Notes: a model not told the origin generated them from the letters alone. A DNA stretch of 64,000 bases from PFJX01 sp044227325 (GCA_044227325.1 JBGAFI010000005.1:240199-304198), one strand, 5' to 3'. Positions 16,145 to 24,730 are shown, counted from the first letter of the stretch. Numbers and translations are program-made.

Positions 16145-16888
16145 TCACTTCAAGCCTTCTTCCATCAACAGGGTAAGTATGTCGTTGTAGACCATGTCGG
16201 CGTGCATATAGACGGTGGTGTAGATCTCGCGCACCACATGCTTCTCGTCGATCAGGAAGATCTTGAGGACGTGGCTGAAGGTGCCGCGCGGTTGCTTCGT
16301 GTCCGGGTCCATTTCCACGAACACGTCCTGGCCGAAGTCGTCCAGGATGGGCAGCAGGTCGGGCAGGCCGGCGGTGGTGAGGAAATCCCATTCGACGGGC
16401 TGGCCGGGCTTGGAGTTGTCGCCCGCGTAAAGGCGCAGCATTTGCGGCGTGTCCCGCTTCGGGTCGAAGGACAGACTGACCAGACGCACCTTGCCATGCA
16501 GGCGGGGGTCTTTCTCCAGCCGGTTTTGCAGGTTGTGGAACACGATGTAGGCGTAGGGGCAGCCGTTGGGGTCGGCGCAGGTGGTGTAGATGAAGGACAG
16601 CAGGGTGACCTTGCCGCCGGTGAAGTCGGACAGCTTGCGGGTTTCGCCGTGGATATCCAGCACCCGGCCTTCGCCGGCGGTCATGATGTGCTGGAGTTCA
16701 TAGCTGCCGGCGGCGGGCAGCGCAAAGCCGAGTTCGGTCGGCGGGGCCGTGTCGATGGGTTTGAGCTCGTCGGCGCGGAGGCCGGGGGCGGAACCGATCA
16801 GCAGGCAGAGTATGAGGCGCGCGAAAAAAACGCCTCCCCCGAGGGGGAGGCGAATAAGCGCGGAGAGTCTTGCGCGGAACGAACCCAT
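16145..16888 (-). CDS. SCO1/SenC family copper chaperone with unusual Cys spacing
   Basis: 247 residues with an N-terminal hydrophobic signal/anchor (21-38) and a thioredoxin-like fold. SCO proteins deliver copper through a CxxxC pair and a distal His. Here the cysteines are C104 and C110 (TTCADPNGCPYAY), spaced CxxxxxC, and the His is H206 (FSHVLKIF). The gene starts 7 bp after the mtoX stop and its own stop overlaps an ATG for the MauG-like gene, so it sits in the mtoX operon. There it is expected to load copper into the methanethiol oxidase. The extreme N-terminal codons include a CCTCCCCCGAGGGGGAGG palindrome, so the original start may have been further in. Confidence 0.88.
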   Translation of the reverse strand: MGSFRARLSALIRLPLGGGVFFARLILCLLIGSAPGLRADELKPIDTAPPTELGFALPAAGSYELQHIMTAGEGRVLDIHGETRKLSDFTGGKVTLLSFIYTTCADPNGCPYAYIVFHNLQNRLEKDPRLHGKVRLVSLSFDPKRDTPQMLRLYAGDNSKPGQPVEWDFLTTAGLPDLLPILDDFGQDVFVEMDPDTKQPRGTFSHVLKIFLIDEKHVVREIYTTVYMHADMVYNDILTLLMEEGLK

Positions 16889-16895
16889 TGCCTGC

Positions 16896-18278
16896 TTACT
16901 GGTCGTTGTTCACGGCCAGTTTCAGGTTGTCCAGGCCTTCGGCCTGGGCTTGCAGAGGTTGCAGGGTGCGCATGTCGCGCGCCTGGAACTTCATGTGGTG
17001 GGCGCGGCCGAGCTTCTCCTTGTAGAAGTCGATCGAGAAGGCCAGTTTCAGCTCCTTGCCGTCCCAGTTGTACATCTTCAGGAACTGCTCGTCGTCCTTG
17101 CCCTTCTTGTCCCAGTTGCCCAGCAGGGAGGTGGTGTAGTAGACGCGCTTGCCGTCGTAGCTCTGGGACACCATGTTGACCTGGGAACCCACCTTCATCT
17201 TGTAGGTTTCCTTCGGGTGCATGGGGTCGGCGAAGTCCCAGTAGCGGGTGGTGCCGTCCATGAAGGTGTTGATCCACATGCCCTTGCCGTCGGCGGTCAT
17301 GGAGATGTCCACCGGCAGGGGAATATCGGCCGGGTTGCCGATGGTGCCGACATCGTGGGCCTGCCATTCACCCTTGGCGTCCTGCTTGTAGACCCAGATC
17401 TTGGAGGTCAGCGCGGTGGTGGAGACCGCGAAGTTGTCGCCCTTGTTCCAGGACCAGCGGGCTTCCAGCGGGGCGCCGGGGGTGTCGAAGACCTTGAGCG
17501 GCTTCATGGTCTTGTAATCCCACATGACGGAGGTGTTGCCGAAGTGCTTCATGGCCTCCGGATCCTTCACCATCTTGCCCAGATCCATCATGTAGTTGTT
17601 CCAGCCGGTGAAGGACGTGGACAGCATGACGTTCTTCTTCGGGTTGATGGCCACGTCGTAGTTGTAGCCGTCGCCCTTGGTGCCGCCGATGTCGGTGGTG
17701 GGCATGTTGACGGTCTTAACGTACTCGCCCTTGTTGTTGTAGATCACGTGGGCGGTGACGCCGCCATGGTCCTTGTTGTTGGACAGGCCGGTGATGATCA
17801 TGCGGCCGGGCGTGGCGTAGAAGGTGTGTGGGCCGACCACGCCGCCGGACTTCTCGACGAAGTCGGTGATGGTCTTCACCAGCTTGGGCTTCGCCGGATT
17901 GCTGGCGACGTCGAAGATGAAGATCTTGCTGCTGTCCAGGCCGCCGCCCCAGAGATAGCGGCGGTCGTCGGTGAGGCCCACGTGGTGCGCCTCGTTGCGG
18001 CCGCCCACGGACAGGGTGGCGATCACCTTGCCGAAGTGCTTGGACTTGGGATTCACGTCCACGGTCACGAGTTTGTCGGAGCCGTCGCCGATCCCCTCCA
18101 CGCCCAGGGTCCAGACGTAGACGAAGTCTTCCTGGCCCTTGATCAGGGGGGTGAACGGGGAACAACTGGTTTCGTCGGCATGGGAAATCGTCGGCAGGGC
18201 GGTAACGCCCAGGGCGACAACGGTGGATACAGCGGCAGCCAGGGTCTTAACGGAAAAACGGGTATTGCATTTAGTCAT
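16896..18278 (-). CDS. mtoX: Methanethiol oxidase, SELENBP1/SBP56 family
   Basis: 460 residues with a Sec signal peptide (TISHA/DET) followed by the selenium-binding-protein beta-propeller. Landmarks are NEAHHVGLTDD, GGVVGPHTFYATPGR and GRAHHMKFQARD, whose histidines are candidate copper ligands. Bacterial SBP56 enzymes oxidise methanethiol with oxygen to formaldehyde, hydrogen sulfide and hydrogen peroxide in the periplasm and need copper. The gene order mtoX-sco-mauG agrees with that reported for characterised bacterial mtoX loci. ATG 18278 has a GAGGAG ribosome site; the longer frame from 18362 lacks a signal peptide at its end and overlaps the leader. A sigma-54 promoter lies about 105-120 bp upstream. 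Confidence 0.93.
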   Translation of the reverse strand: MTKCNTRFSVKTLAAAVSTVVALGVTALPTISHADETSCSPFTPLIKGQEDFVYVWTLGVEGIGDGSDKLVTVDVNPKSKHFGKVIATLSVGGRNEAHHVGLTDDRRYLWGGGLDSSKIFIFDVASNPAKPKLVKTITDFVEKSGGVVGPHTFYATPGRMIITGLSNNKDHGGVTAHVIYNNKGEYVKTVNMPTTDIGGTKGDGYNYDVAINPKKNVMLSTSFTGWNNYMMDLGKMVKDPEAMKHFGNTSVMWDYKTMKPLKVFDTPGAPLEARWSWNKGDNFAVSTTALTSKIWVYKQDAKGEWQAHDVGTIGNPADIPLPVDISMTADGKGMWINTFMDGTTRYWDFADPMHPKETYKMKVGSQVNMVSQSYDGKRVYYTTSLLGNWDKKGKDDEQFLKMYNWDGKELKLAFSIDFYKEKLGRAHHMKFQARDMRTLQPLQAQAEGLDNLKLAVNNDQ

Positions 18279-18382
18279 GTCAGTCTCCTCATCATCCATA
18301 GTTTCCAAGCGCACTGATGCAACGTTCCGGGGTCGCCTGGATGACGGCCGGAGTGCGAGCAAAGCGACGCGAAGGACTGGTA

Positions 18383-18398
18383 GGCAATTACCATGCCA
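18383..18398 (-). promoter_or_regulatory. Sigma-54 promoter of the mtoX operon
   Basis: The minus strand reads TGGCATGGTAATTGCC, matching TGGCACG-N4-TTGC with the correct -24 GG/-12 GC spacing. Predicted start near 18372, giving a 5' leader of about 94 nt before the mtoX ATG. Confidence 0.8.
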
Positions 18399-18463
18399 CG
18401 AGAATTAACATAACTAAATCAATGTATTAAAGAATTTGCTAAGGAGGCGGCCGTGCTCGCGCC

Positions 18464-18502
18464 GTGACAGATTGACATTGCGGGGGTGTGACAAATTGTC
18501 GC
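18464..18502. promoter_or_regulatory. Two GTGACA dyads, candidate activator sites
   Basis: GTGACAGATTGACAT (18464-18478) and GTGACAAATTGTCGC (18488-18502). Both fit GTGACA-N3-TGTCAC, the first with a weak right half. They lie about 90-130 bp upstream of the predicted mtoX start and about 270-310 bp upstream of the fds start. Confidence 0.6.
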
Positions 18503-18625
18503 GGAGACAGGCCGTTTTCTCCTGCCGGCGACCTGCGCGAATCCGCTTCGCGAAAGTCGCGAAAATTCCTGGCGACCCCCCCTTCGCATCGCGCCGGGCG
18601 GGATGGGACGCGTGATTCCTATGGG

Positions 18626-18642
18626 CGTGACAGTGTGTCACG
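18626..18642. promoter_or_regulatory. Perfect CGTGACA dyad, candidate activator site
   Basis: CGTGACAGTGTGTCACG is a perfect inverted repeat with 7-bp arms and a 3-bp centre. It lies about 135-150 bp upstream of the predicted fds start, a usual distance for a sigma-54 enhancer site. Confidence 0.65.
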
Positions 18643-18748
18643 AGGAAACACCCGGCAGATGACCACACCCTGAAAAAAGTCTTTTTTGTCCGCTTTTAAC
18701 CCATTGAAATATATGGTGTTATTCGGTGTTTCCAAGGGTGGTTCATGC

Positions 18749-18764
18749 TGGCATGCGAATTGCT
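18749..18764 (+). promoter_or_regulatory. Sigma-54 promoter of the fds operon
   Basis: TGGCATGCGAATTGCT matches the -24/-12 consensus with exact spacing. Predicted start near 18775, 24 nt before the fdsG ATG at 18799. This also argues against the upstream ATG at 18745 as the fdsG start. Confidence 0.82.
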
Positions 18765-18798
18765 GGACAGTAGTGATCCACCACCACGCCGTTTCGAT

Positions 18799-19239
18799 AT
18801 GTCCACTGAATCCCCTTTCGCGGCGCCTCAATCCGGCCTATTGCCGGCCCTGCATCAGATCCAGGATGCGCGCGGCCATATCTCCGACGAGGCCGTCGCC
18901 GAACTGGCCAAGGCGCATAACCTGTCCCGGGCCGAGGTCGAGGGCGTGATCGGCTTTTATCACGACTTCCATCGCGCGCCGCAAGGCCGCCACCGTTTGC
19001 GCGTGTGCCGCGCCGAATCCTGCCAGGCCATGGGCGGCGAGGCCCTCGCCGAACACGCGGGCAAGGTTCTGGGCACCGAGTTCGGCGCCACCACCGCGGA
19101 CGGCGCCGTCACCCTGGAGGCGGTCTATTGCCTGGGCAATTGCGCCTGTTCCCCCGCCGTCATGCTGGACGACCGGCTGCTCGGCCGGGTCACCGCCGAG
19201 CGCCTGGACGCCTTGCTGGCCGAGGCGGTGTCCCGATGA
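18799..19239 (+). CDS. fdsG: NAD-dependent formate dehydrogenase gamma subunit (NuoE-like)
   Basis: 146 residues with the thioredoxin-like [2Fe-2S] fold of NuoE/FdsG. Cluster cysteines lie in CRAESCQAMGG and CLGNCACSPAVM. FdsG relays electrons between the diaphorase and catalytic subunits of the soluble molybdenum formate dehydrogenase. ATG 18799 is chosen because the sigma-54 promoter at 18749-18764 lies between it and the longer start at 18745, and because the 18 codons between have poor third-position G/C. No clear ribosome site is seen, which is odd. The stop overlaps the fdsB ATG (ATGA). Confidence 0.9.
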   Translation: MSTESPFAAPQSGLLPALHQIQDARGHISDEAVAELAKAHNLSRAEVEGVIGFYHDFHRAPQGRHRLRVCRAESCQAMGGEALAEHAGKVLGTEFGATTADGAVTLEAVYCLGNCACSPAVMLDDRLLGRVTAERLDALLAEAVSR

Positions 19240-20798
19240 CCGCCCGCATCTTCATCCCGCGCGATGCCGGCGCCCGTTCCGTGGGCGCGGACGCGGTGCT
19301 CGACGCGGTCGCCGCCGAGCTCGATCGGCGCGGGCTGGATCTGGAGATCGTGCGCAACGGCTCGCGCGGCCTGTACTGGCTGGAGCCGCTGGTGGAAGTG
19401 GAAGTCGCCGGCATCCGCCACGCCTACGGCCCGGTGACGCCGGAAGCCGTGCCGGGGCTGTTCGCGGCCGGCTGGCTGGAGGGCGGCGCCCATCCCCTGG
19501 CGCTGGGCCCCACCGCCGACATCCCCTACCTGCGGGCGCAAAGCCGGCTCACCTTCGCCCGCATGGGCGTGACCGATCCGCTGTCCCTGGACGACTACCG
19601 CGCCCATGGCGGCCTCGCGGGCCTGGAAAAGGCGCTCGCCATGACGCCCGAGGCCATCGTCGCGGAGGTCGAGGCCGCCGGCCTGCGCGGCCGGGGCGGC
19701 GCGGGGTTCCCCACGGCGATCAAGTGGCGCACCGTGCTCGGCGCGCCCGGCGACCGCAAGTACATCGTCTGCAACGCCGACGAGGGCGATTCCGGCACCT
19801 TCTCCGACCGCATGCTGATGGAGGGCGACCCCTACTGTCTGATCGAGGGCATGGTCATCGCCGGCCTGGCGGTGGGCGCGGACACCGGCTACCTCTATCT
19901 GCGCTCGGAATATCCGGACGCCTGGGAGGTGCTGGAGAGCGCGATCATCAACGCGAACCGGGAAGGTCTGCTGGGGGACGACGTGCTGGGCTCCGGCCGG
20001 CGCTTCGAGTTGATCCTGTTCAAGGGGGCCGGCGCCTACGTGTGCGGCGAGGAGACCTCGCTGCTGGAGAGCATCGAGGGCAGGCGCGGCCTGGTGCGCG
20101 CGAAACCGCCCCTGCCGGCCCTGCAAGGCCTGTTCGGCAAGCCGACGGTGGTGAACAACGTCATCACCCTGGCCTGCGCGCCCTGGATCCTGGCCCACGG
20201 CGGCGCGGCCTACCGGGAATACGGCGTCGGCCGTTCGCGCGGCACGTTGCCCTACCAGTTGGCCGGCAACCTGAAATACCCGGGCCTGGTGGAGGCGCCC
20301 TTCGGCGTCACCCTGCGTGAACTGCTCTACGAATACGGCGGCGGCGCCGCCAGCGGCCGGCCGATCCGCGCGGTGCAGGTGGGCGGGCCGCTGGGCGCCT
20401 TCGTGCCGGCCTCCGGGTTCGACCTGCCCCTGGACTACGAGGCCTTCGCCGCCGCCGGCGCCACCGTGGGCCACGGCGGCATCGTCGCCTTCGACGACAC
20501 GGTGGACATGGCGAAGATGGCCCGCTACGCCATGCACTTCTGCGCCGTGGAATCCTGCGGCAAGTGCACCCCCTGCCGCATCGGCTCGGTGCGCGGCGTG
20601 GAACTCCTCGACGGCATGCTGGCCGAACGGCCCAAGCAGGCCAACGACGACGCTTTGTTGCGCGACCTGTGTCAGACCATGCTGGAAGGTTCGCTGTGCG
20701 CCATGGGCGGCATGACCCCGTATCCGGTCCTGTCCGCCCTGAACCACTATCCGGAAGACTTCGGCCTGGCGCCGAAACGAGAGGAGGCCGCGACATGA
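19236..20798 (+). CDS. fdsB: NAD-dependent formate dehydrogenase beta subunit (NuoF-like diaphorase)
   Basis: 520 residues. After an N-terminal thioredoxin-like part comes the NuoF core: GLRGRGGAGFPTAIKW (NADH/FMN glycine-rich loop), CNADEGDSGTFSDR, GAGAYVCGEETSLLESIEG and the [4Fe-4S] cysteines in ESCGKCTPCRIGS plus a distal Cys in EGSLCAMGG. It holds FMN and reduces NAD+ with electrons from FdsG. The 4-bp overlaps with fdsG and fdsA (ATGA) show translational coupling in the order G-B-A, typical of fds operons. Confidence 0.95.
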   Translation: MTARIFIPRDAGARSVGADAVLDAVAAELDRRGLDLEIVRNGSRGLYWLEPLVEVEVAGIRHAYGPVTPEAVPGLFAAGWLEGGAHPLALGPTADIPYLRAQSRLTFARMGVTDPLSLDDYRAHGGLAGLEKALAMTPEAIVAEVEAAGLRGRGGAGFPTAIKWRTVLGAPGDRKYIVCNADEGDSGTFSDRMLMEGDPYCLIEGMVIAGLAVGADTGYLYLRSEYPDAWEVLESAIINANREGLLGDDVLGSGRRFELILFKGAGAYVCGEETSLLESIEGRRGLVRAKPPLPALQGLFGKPTVVNNVITLACAPWILAHGGAAYREYGVGRSRGTLPYQLAGNLKYPGLVEAPFGVTLRELLYEYGGGAASGRPIRAVQVGGPLGAFVPASGFDLPLDYEAFAAAGATVGHGGIVAFDDTVDMAKMARYAMHFCAVESCGKCTPCRIGSVRGVELLDGMLAERPKQANDDALLRDLCQTMLEGSLCAMGGMTPYPVLSALNHYPEDFGLAPKREEAAT

Positions 20799-23662
20799 GC
20801 CTGCATTGCCATCACGACCGGGGCACCCCGGCCCGCGTCTCGACGCAAAAAATCACCCTGAGCATCGACGGCGTGCCGGTCACCGTGCCCGCCGGTACTT
20901 CGCTCATGCATGCCGCCGCCGAGGCGGGCATCGATGTGCCCAAGCTGTGCGCCACCGAGCAGTTGGAAGCCTTCGGCTCCTGCCGCCTGTGCGTGGTGGA
21001 GGTGAAGGGCCGGCGCGGTTTCCCCGCCTCCTGCACCACCCTCGCGGAGGAAGGCATGGAGGTCACCACCGAGAGCGACGCCTTGTTCCGTCTGCGCCGG
21101 GGCGTCATGGAGCTGTATATCTCCGACCATCCCCTTGACTGCCTGACCTGTTCCGCCAACGGCAACTGTGAACTGCAGGACATGGCCGGTCGCGTCGGTC
21201 TGCGCGAGGTGCGCTACGCCGACGGCGCCAACCACCTGGAGGAGGACGCGGACGTTTCCAACCCCTATTTCGCCTACGACCCGGCCAAGTGCATCGTCTG
21301 CTCCCGCTGCGTGCGCGCCTGCTCGGACATCCAGGGCACGTTCGCCCTGACCACCACCGAGCGGGGTTTCGATTCGCGCATCGCGGCGGCCGGCGGCGCG
21401 GATTTCCTGGATTCGGAATGCGTGTCCTGCGGCGCCTGTGTCGCCGCCTGCCCGACCGCGGCATTGATGGAGAAGTCCGTGCTCCAGTTGGGCCAGCCCC
21501 AGCGCAGCGTCACCACCACCTGCGCCTATTGCGGCGTCGGCTGTTCGCTGAACGCCGAGTTGCAGGGCGAGAAGGTGATCCGCATGGTGCCGGACCTTAA
21601 CGGCGGCGCGAACCGGGGCCACGCCTGCGTCAAGGGGCGCTTCGCCTGGGGCTACGCGACCCACGCCGACCGCATCACCACGCCCATGATCCGCAAGTCC
21701 ATCCGCGATCCCTGGCGGGTGGTGAGCTGGGAGGAGGCGGTCAACCACGCCGCGTCCGAATTCAAGCGGCTGCAAGGCCAGTTCGGCGCGGAATCCATCG
21801 GCTCCATCACCTCCTCGCGTTGCTCCAACGAGGAAACCTATCTGGTGCAGAAGCTGACCCGGGCCGCTTTCGGCGTCAACAACGTGGATACCTGCGCCCG
21901 CGTCTGCCATTCCCCCACCGGCTACGGCCTGAAGCAGACCCTGGGGGAATCCGCCGGCACCCAGGATTTCGACTCGGTCATGATGGCGGACGTGGTGCTG
22001 GTGATCGGCGCCAACCCCACCGACGGCCATCCCGTGTTCGGCTCGCGTCTGAAACAGCGCTTGCGCCAGGGCGCGAAGCTGATCGTCGCCGATCCCCGCG
22101 CCATCGATCTGGTGGACACGCCCCACGTGCGCGCGGCCCATCACCTGAAGCTGCGGCCCGGCACCAACGTGGCCCTGGTCAACGCCCTGGCCCACGTCAT
22201 CGTCGCCGAGGGGCTGCTGGACGAGGCCTTCGTCGCGGCCCGCTGCGACGGCGAATCCTTCGCCAAGTGGCGCGCCTTCGTCGCCGACCCGCGCCATAGC
22301 CCGGAAGCCACGGAAGACGTCACCGGCGTGCCCGCCGTCGAGGTGCGCGAGGCCGCGCGCCTGTACGCCGGCGCCGGCAACGGCGCGATCTACTACGGCC
22401 TCGGCGTCACCGAGCACAGCCAGGGTTCCACCATGGTCATGGGCATCGCCAACCTGGCCATGGCCACCGGCAACATCGGCCGGCCCGGCGTCGGCGTGAA
22501 CCCGCTGCGCGGCCAGAACAACGTGCAGGGCTCCTGCGACATGGGCTCCTTCCCCCATGAACTGCCCGGCTACCGGCACGTGTCCGACGACGCGACCCGG
22601 CATCTGTTCGAATCCGCCTGGGGCGTGACGCTGTCCGACGAGCCCGGCCTGCGCATCCCCAACATGTTCGACGCGGCCGTCTCCGGCAGCTTCAAGGGCC
22701 TCTACGTGCAAGGCGAGGACATCGCCCAGTCCGACCCCAACACCCAGCACGTCACCGCCGCCCTGGAGGCTCTGGAATGCCTGGTGGTGCAGGATCTGTT
22801 CCTGAACGAGACCGCGAAGTTCGCCCACGTCTTCCTGCCCGGCGCGTCCTTCCTGGAGAAGGACGGCACCTTCACCAACGCGGAACGGCGTATCTCCCGC
22901 ATCCGCAAGGTGATGCGGCCCATGGCCGGCTACGCGGACTGGGAGGCCACGCAGCTGCTGGCCAACGCCCTCGGCTATCCCATGAACTACACGCACCCGT
23001 CCGAGATCATGGACGAGATCGCCCGCCTGACGCCGACCTTCCACGGTGTTTCCTACGCCAAGCTGGACGAGCTGGGCAGCATCCAGTGGCCCTGCAACGA
23101 GATGCATCCCACCGGCACGCCCACCATGCATGTGGAGGAGTTCGTGCGCGGCAAGGGCCGCTTCATGCTCACCGAATACGTGGCCACGGAAGAGCGGGTG
23201 AATCGCCGCTTCCCCTTGCTGCTCACCACCGGCCGCATCCTCAGCCAGTACAACGTGGGCGCCCAGACCCGGCGCACCGCGAACACCGTGTGGCATCCGG
23301 AGGACATCCTGGAACTGCATCCGGTGGACGCGGAAGACCGGGGCATCCGCGACGGCGACTGGGTCGGCGTGCAGAGCCGGGCCGGCGAGACGGTGCTGCG
23401 CGCGCTGATCAGCGAGCGCATGCAGCCCGGCGTGGTCTACACCACCTTCCACTGGCCCGGTTCCGGCGCCAACGTGGTGACCACGGAGAATTCCGACTGG
23501 GCCACCAACTGCCCGGAATACAAGGTCACCGCGGTGCAGGTGTCGCGGGTGGAACAGCCCTCGGTCTGGCAGAAGCAGTTCGCCCGCTTCAGCGAGGAGC
23601 AATTGGAATTGCTGAAGGCGGAAGCGAGGGCGAGGGAAACCGCGAACCATGCGCCCGTCTGA
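20795..23662 (+). CDS. fdsA: NAD-dependent formate dehydrogenase alpha subunit (molybdenum catalytic subunit)
   Basis: 955 residues, preceded by a GAGGAGG ribosome site. The N-terminal NuoG-like part holds a [2Fe-2S] domain (CATEQLEAFGSCRLC), a His/Cys cluster region (CLTCSANGNCELQ) and two [4Fe-4S] motifs (CIVCSRCVRAC, CVSCGACVAAC). The rest is the bis-MGD oxidoreductase with a further cluster (CAYCGVGCSLN). The active site is C371-H372 (RVCHSPTG): Cys ligates molybdenum and His is conserved in formate dehydrogenases. It oxidises formate to carbon dioxide in the cytoplasm. All key residues are present, so activity is expected. Confidence 0.95.
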   Translation: MSLHCHHDRGTPARVSTQKITLSIDGVPVTVPAGTSLMHAAAEAGIDVPKLCATEQLEAFGSCRLCVVEVKGRRGFPASCTTLAEEGMEVTTESDALFRLRRGVMELYISDHPLDCLTCSANGNCELQDMAGRVGLREVRYADGANHLEEDADVSNPYFAYDPAKCIVCSRCVRACSDIQGTFALTTTERGFDSRIAAAGGADFLDSECVSCGACVAACPTAALMEKSVLQLGQPQRSVTTTCAYCGVGCSLNAELQGEKVIRMVPDLNGGANRGHACVKGRFAWGYATHADRITTPMIRKSIRDPWRVVSWEEAVNHAASEFKRLQGQFGAESIGSITSSRCSNEETYLVQKLTRAAFGVNNVDTCARVCHSPTGYGLKQTLGESAGTQDFDSVMMADVVLVIGANPTDGHPVFGSRLKQRLRQGAKLIVADPRAIDLVDTPHVRAAHHLKLRPGTNVALVNALAHVIVAEGLLDEAFVAARCDGESFAKWRAFVADPRHSPEATEDVTGVPAVEVREAARLYAGAGNGAIYYGLGVTEHSQGSTMVMGIANLAMATGNIGRPGVGVNPLRGQNNVQGSCDMGSFPHELPGYRHVSDDATRHLFESAWGVTLSDEPGLRIPNMFDAAVSGSFKGLYVQGEDIAQSDPNTQHVTAALEALECLVVQDLFLNETAKFAHVFLPGASFLEKDGTFTNAERRISRIRKVMRPMAGYADWEATQLLANALGYPMNYTHPSEIMDEIARLTPTFHGVSYAKLDELGSIQWPCNEMHPTGTPTMHVEEFVRGKGRFMLTEYVATEERVNRRFPLLLTTGRILSQYNVGAQTRRTANTVWHPEDILELHPVDAEDRGIRDGDWVGVQSRAGETVLRALISERMQPGVVYTTFHWPGSGANVVTTENSDWATNCPEYKVTAVQVSRVEQPSVWQKQFARFSEEQLELLKAEARARETANHAPV

Positions 23663-24470
23663 ATTGTCCGCTATCGACATGGCCCTGCCGCCGCCCCTGG
23701 TGGAGACCGCCGCCCACGAGGCCAAGGGCATGCGCATGGACACGGTGCCGGAGGAGGTGCCGGTGGCGCTGGCCTACAACGACATCTCCCACGCGGTGAT
23801 GCTGGCGAGTCCGGCCGACCTGGAGGATTTCGCCCTGGGCTTCAGCCTGAGCGAGGGCATCCTCGCCAGTCCTTCGGAGTTGTACGACCTGGAACTGGAG
23901 GCCGGCGATAAGGGCGTGGTGGTGCGCATGCGCATCGCCGAGGAACGCTTTTTCGCCCTCAAGGGCCGCCGCCGCGCCCTGGCCGGCCGCACCGGTTGCG
24001 GCCTGTGCGGCGTGGAAAGCCTGGACCAGGTGGCGCGTCCGCTCGCGCCGTTGCCGTCCGGTACGCCCATCGCCGCCGCCGCCTTGCGGCGCGCCCTGGC
24101 CGGGCTCCAGCAACGCCAGCCCCTGCGCGACCGCACCGGCGGCGTGCATGCCGCCGGCTGGGCCGATGCCGCCGGCGACATCCAATTCGTGCGCGAGGAC
24201 GTGGGGCGCCACAATGCCCTGGACAAGCTTATCGGCGCCCTGATCGGCGGCGGATTCGATCCCCGTTCCGGTTTCGCCCTGGTGACCAGCCGGGCCAGTT
24301 TCGAGATGGTGCAGAAGGCCGCGTCGGTGGGCATTCCCCTGCTCGCCGCGGTGTCCGCGCCCACCGGCTACGCGATCCGCCTGGCGGGAGATGTGGGCCT
24401 GACCCTGGCGGGTTTCGTGCGCGCCGACCGCTACACGCTGTACAGCCATCCCGAACGCATAAGTAGATAA
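23649..24470 (+). CDS. fdhD: Formate dehydrogenase sulfurtransferase/accessory protein FdhD
   Basis: 273 residues with the FdhD signature: TGCGLCGVESL (C117, C120) for sulfur transfer, VREDVGRHNALDKLIG and VTSRASFEMVQKAA. FdhD passes sulfur from a cysteine desulfurase to the molybdenum cofactor, which is required for formate dehydrogenase activity. It overlaps fdsA by 14 bp and precedes fdsD, the standard position in fds operons. Confidence 0.95.
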   Translation: MRPSELSAIDMALPPPLVETAAHEAKGMRMDTVPEEVPVALAYNDISHAVMLASPADLEDFALGFSLSEGILASPSELYDLELEAGDKGVVVRMRIAEERFFALKGRRRALAGRTGCGLCGVESLDQVARPLAPLPSGTPIAAAALRRALAGLQQRQPLRDRTGGVHAAGWADAAGDIQFVREDVGRHNALDKLIGALIGGGFDPRSGFALVTSRASFEMVQKAASVGIPLLAAVSAPTGYAIRLAGDVGLTLAGFVRADRYTLYSHPERISR

Positions 24471-24487
24471 ACAGAGGACCGTAACGC

Positions 24488-24730
24488 ATGGATATCGCCC
24501 GCTTGATCCAGATGGCCAACCAGATCGGCGCTTTTTTCGAGGCGGAACCGGATCGTGTCGCCGCCCGCAACGGTGTGGCCGACCATCTGGCCAAATTCTG
24601 GGAGCCGCGCATGCGCGCTTCGATCCTGTCGCATCTGGACGGCACGGACGGGGAAGGCCTCAAGCCGCTGGTGCGGGAGGCGCTCGCTGAACACCGCGGG
24701 CGCCTGGTCGGCCGCAAGGAGCCGTCATGA
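24488..24730 (+). CDS. fdsD: Formate dehydrogenase delta subunit
   Basis: 80 residues. The segment LIQMANQIGAFFEAEPD followed by VADHLAKFWEPRMR matches the small FdsD subunit, which is needed for assembly and acts with FdhD in cofactor insertion. It has an AGAGGA ribosome site. Its stop overlaps the folK ATG (ATGA), so folK is likely read through with the fds operon. Confidence 0.92.
   Translation: MDIARLIQMANQIGAFFEAEPDRVAARNGVADHLAKFWEPRMRASILSHLDGTDGEGLKPLVREALAEHRGRLVGRKEPS

Larger units (their letters stand above)
18279..18798. other. 520-bp divergent control region between mtoX and fdsG operons
   Basis: No gene is supported here; an 84-codon frame at 18414-18668 has no ribosome site and crosses the operator motifs. 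It contains two outward-facing sigma-54 promoters (18383-18398 minus, 18749-18764 plus) and three GTGACA-N3-TGTCAC type dyads (18464, 18488, 18627), the arrangement expected for enhancer sites of a shared sigma-54 activator. The segment is A/T-richer than the genes. Confidence 0.75.

Noticed and set aside
18414..18668. An 84-codon minus-strand frame in the mtoX-fds control region
   Set aside because: No ribosome site, atypical composition, and it crosses the GTGACA dyads; better explained as regulatory DNA.
18745..18798. Upstream ATG start for fdsG at 18745
   Set aside because: It lies before the sigma-54 -24/-12 element, so the predicted transcript would not contain it; the 18 extra codons also have poor third-position G/C.
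20747..23743. A 998-codon open frame on the minus strand opposite fdsA
   Set aside because: It is a shadow of the high-G+C third-position pattern of fdsA; it is rich in Gly/His/Gln/Ala/Val with no domain, and fdsA carries all expected cofactor motifs.
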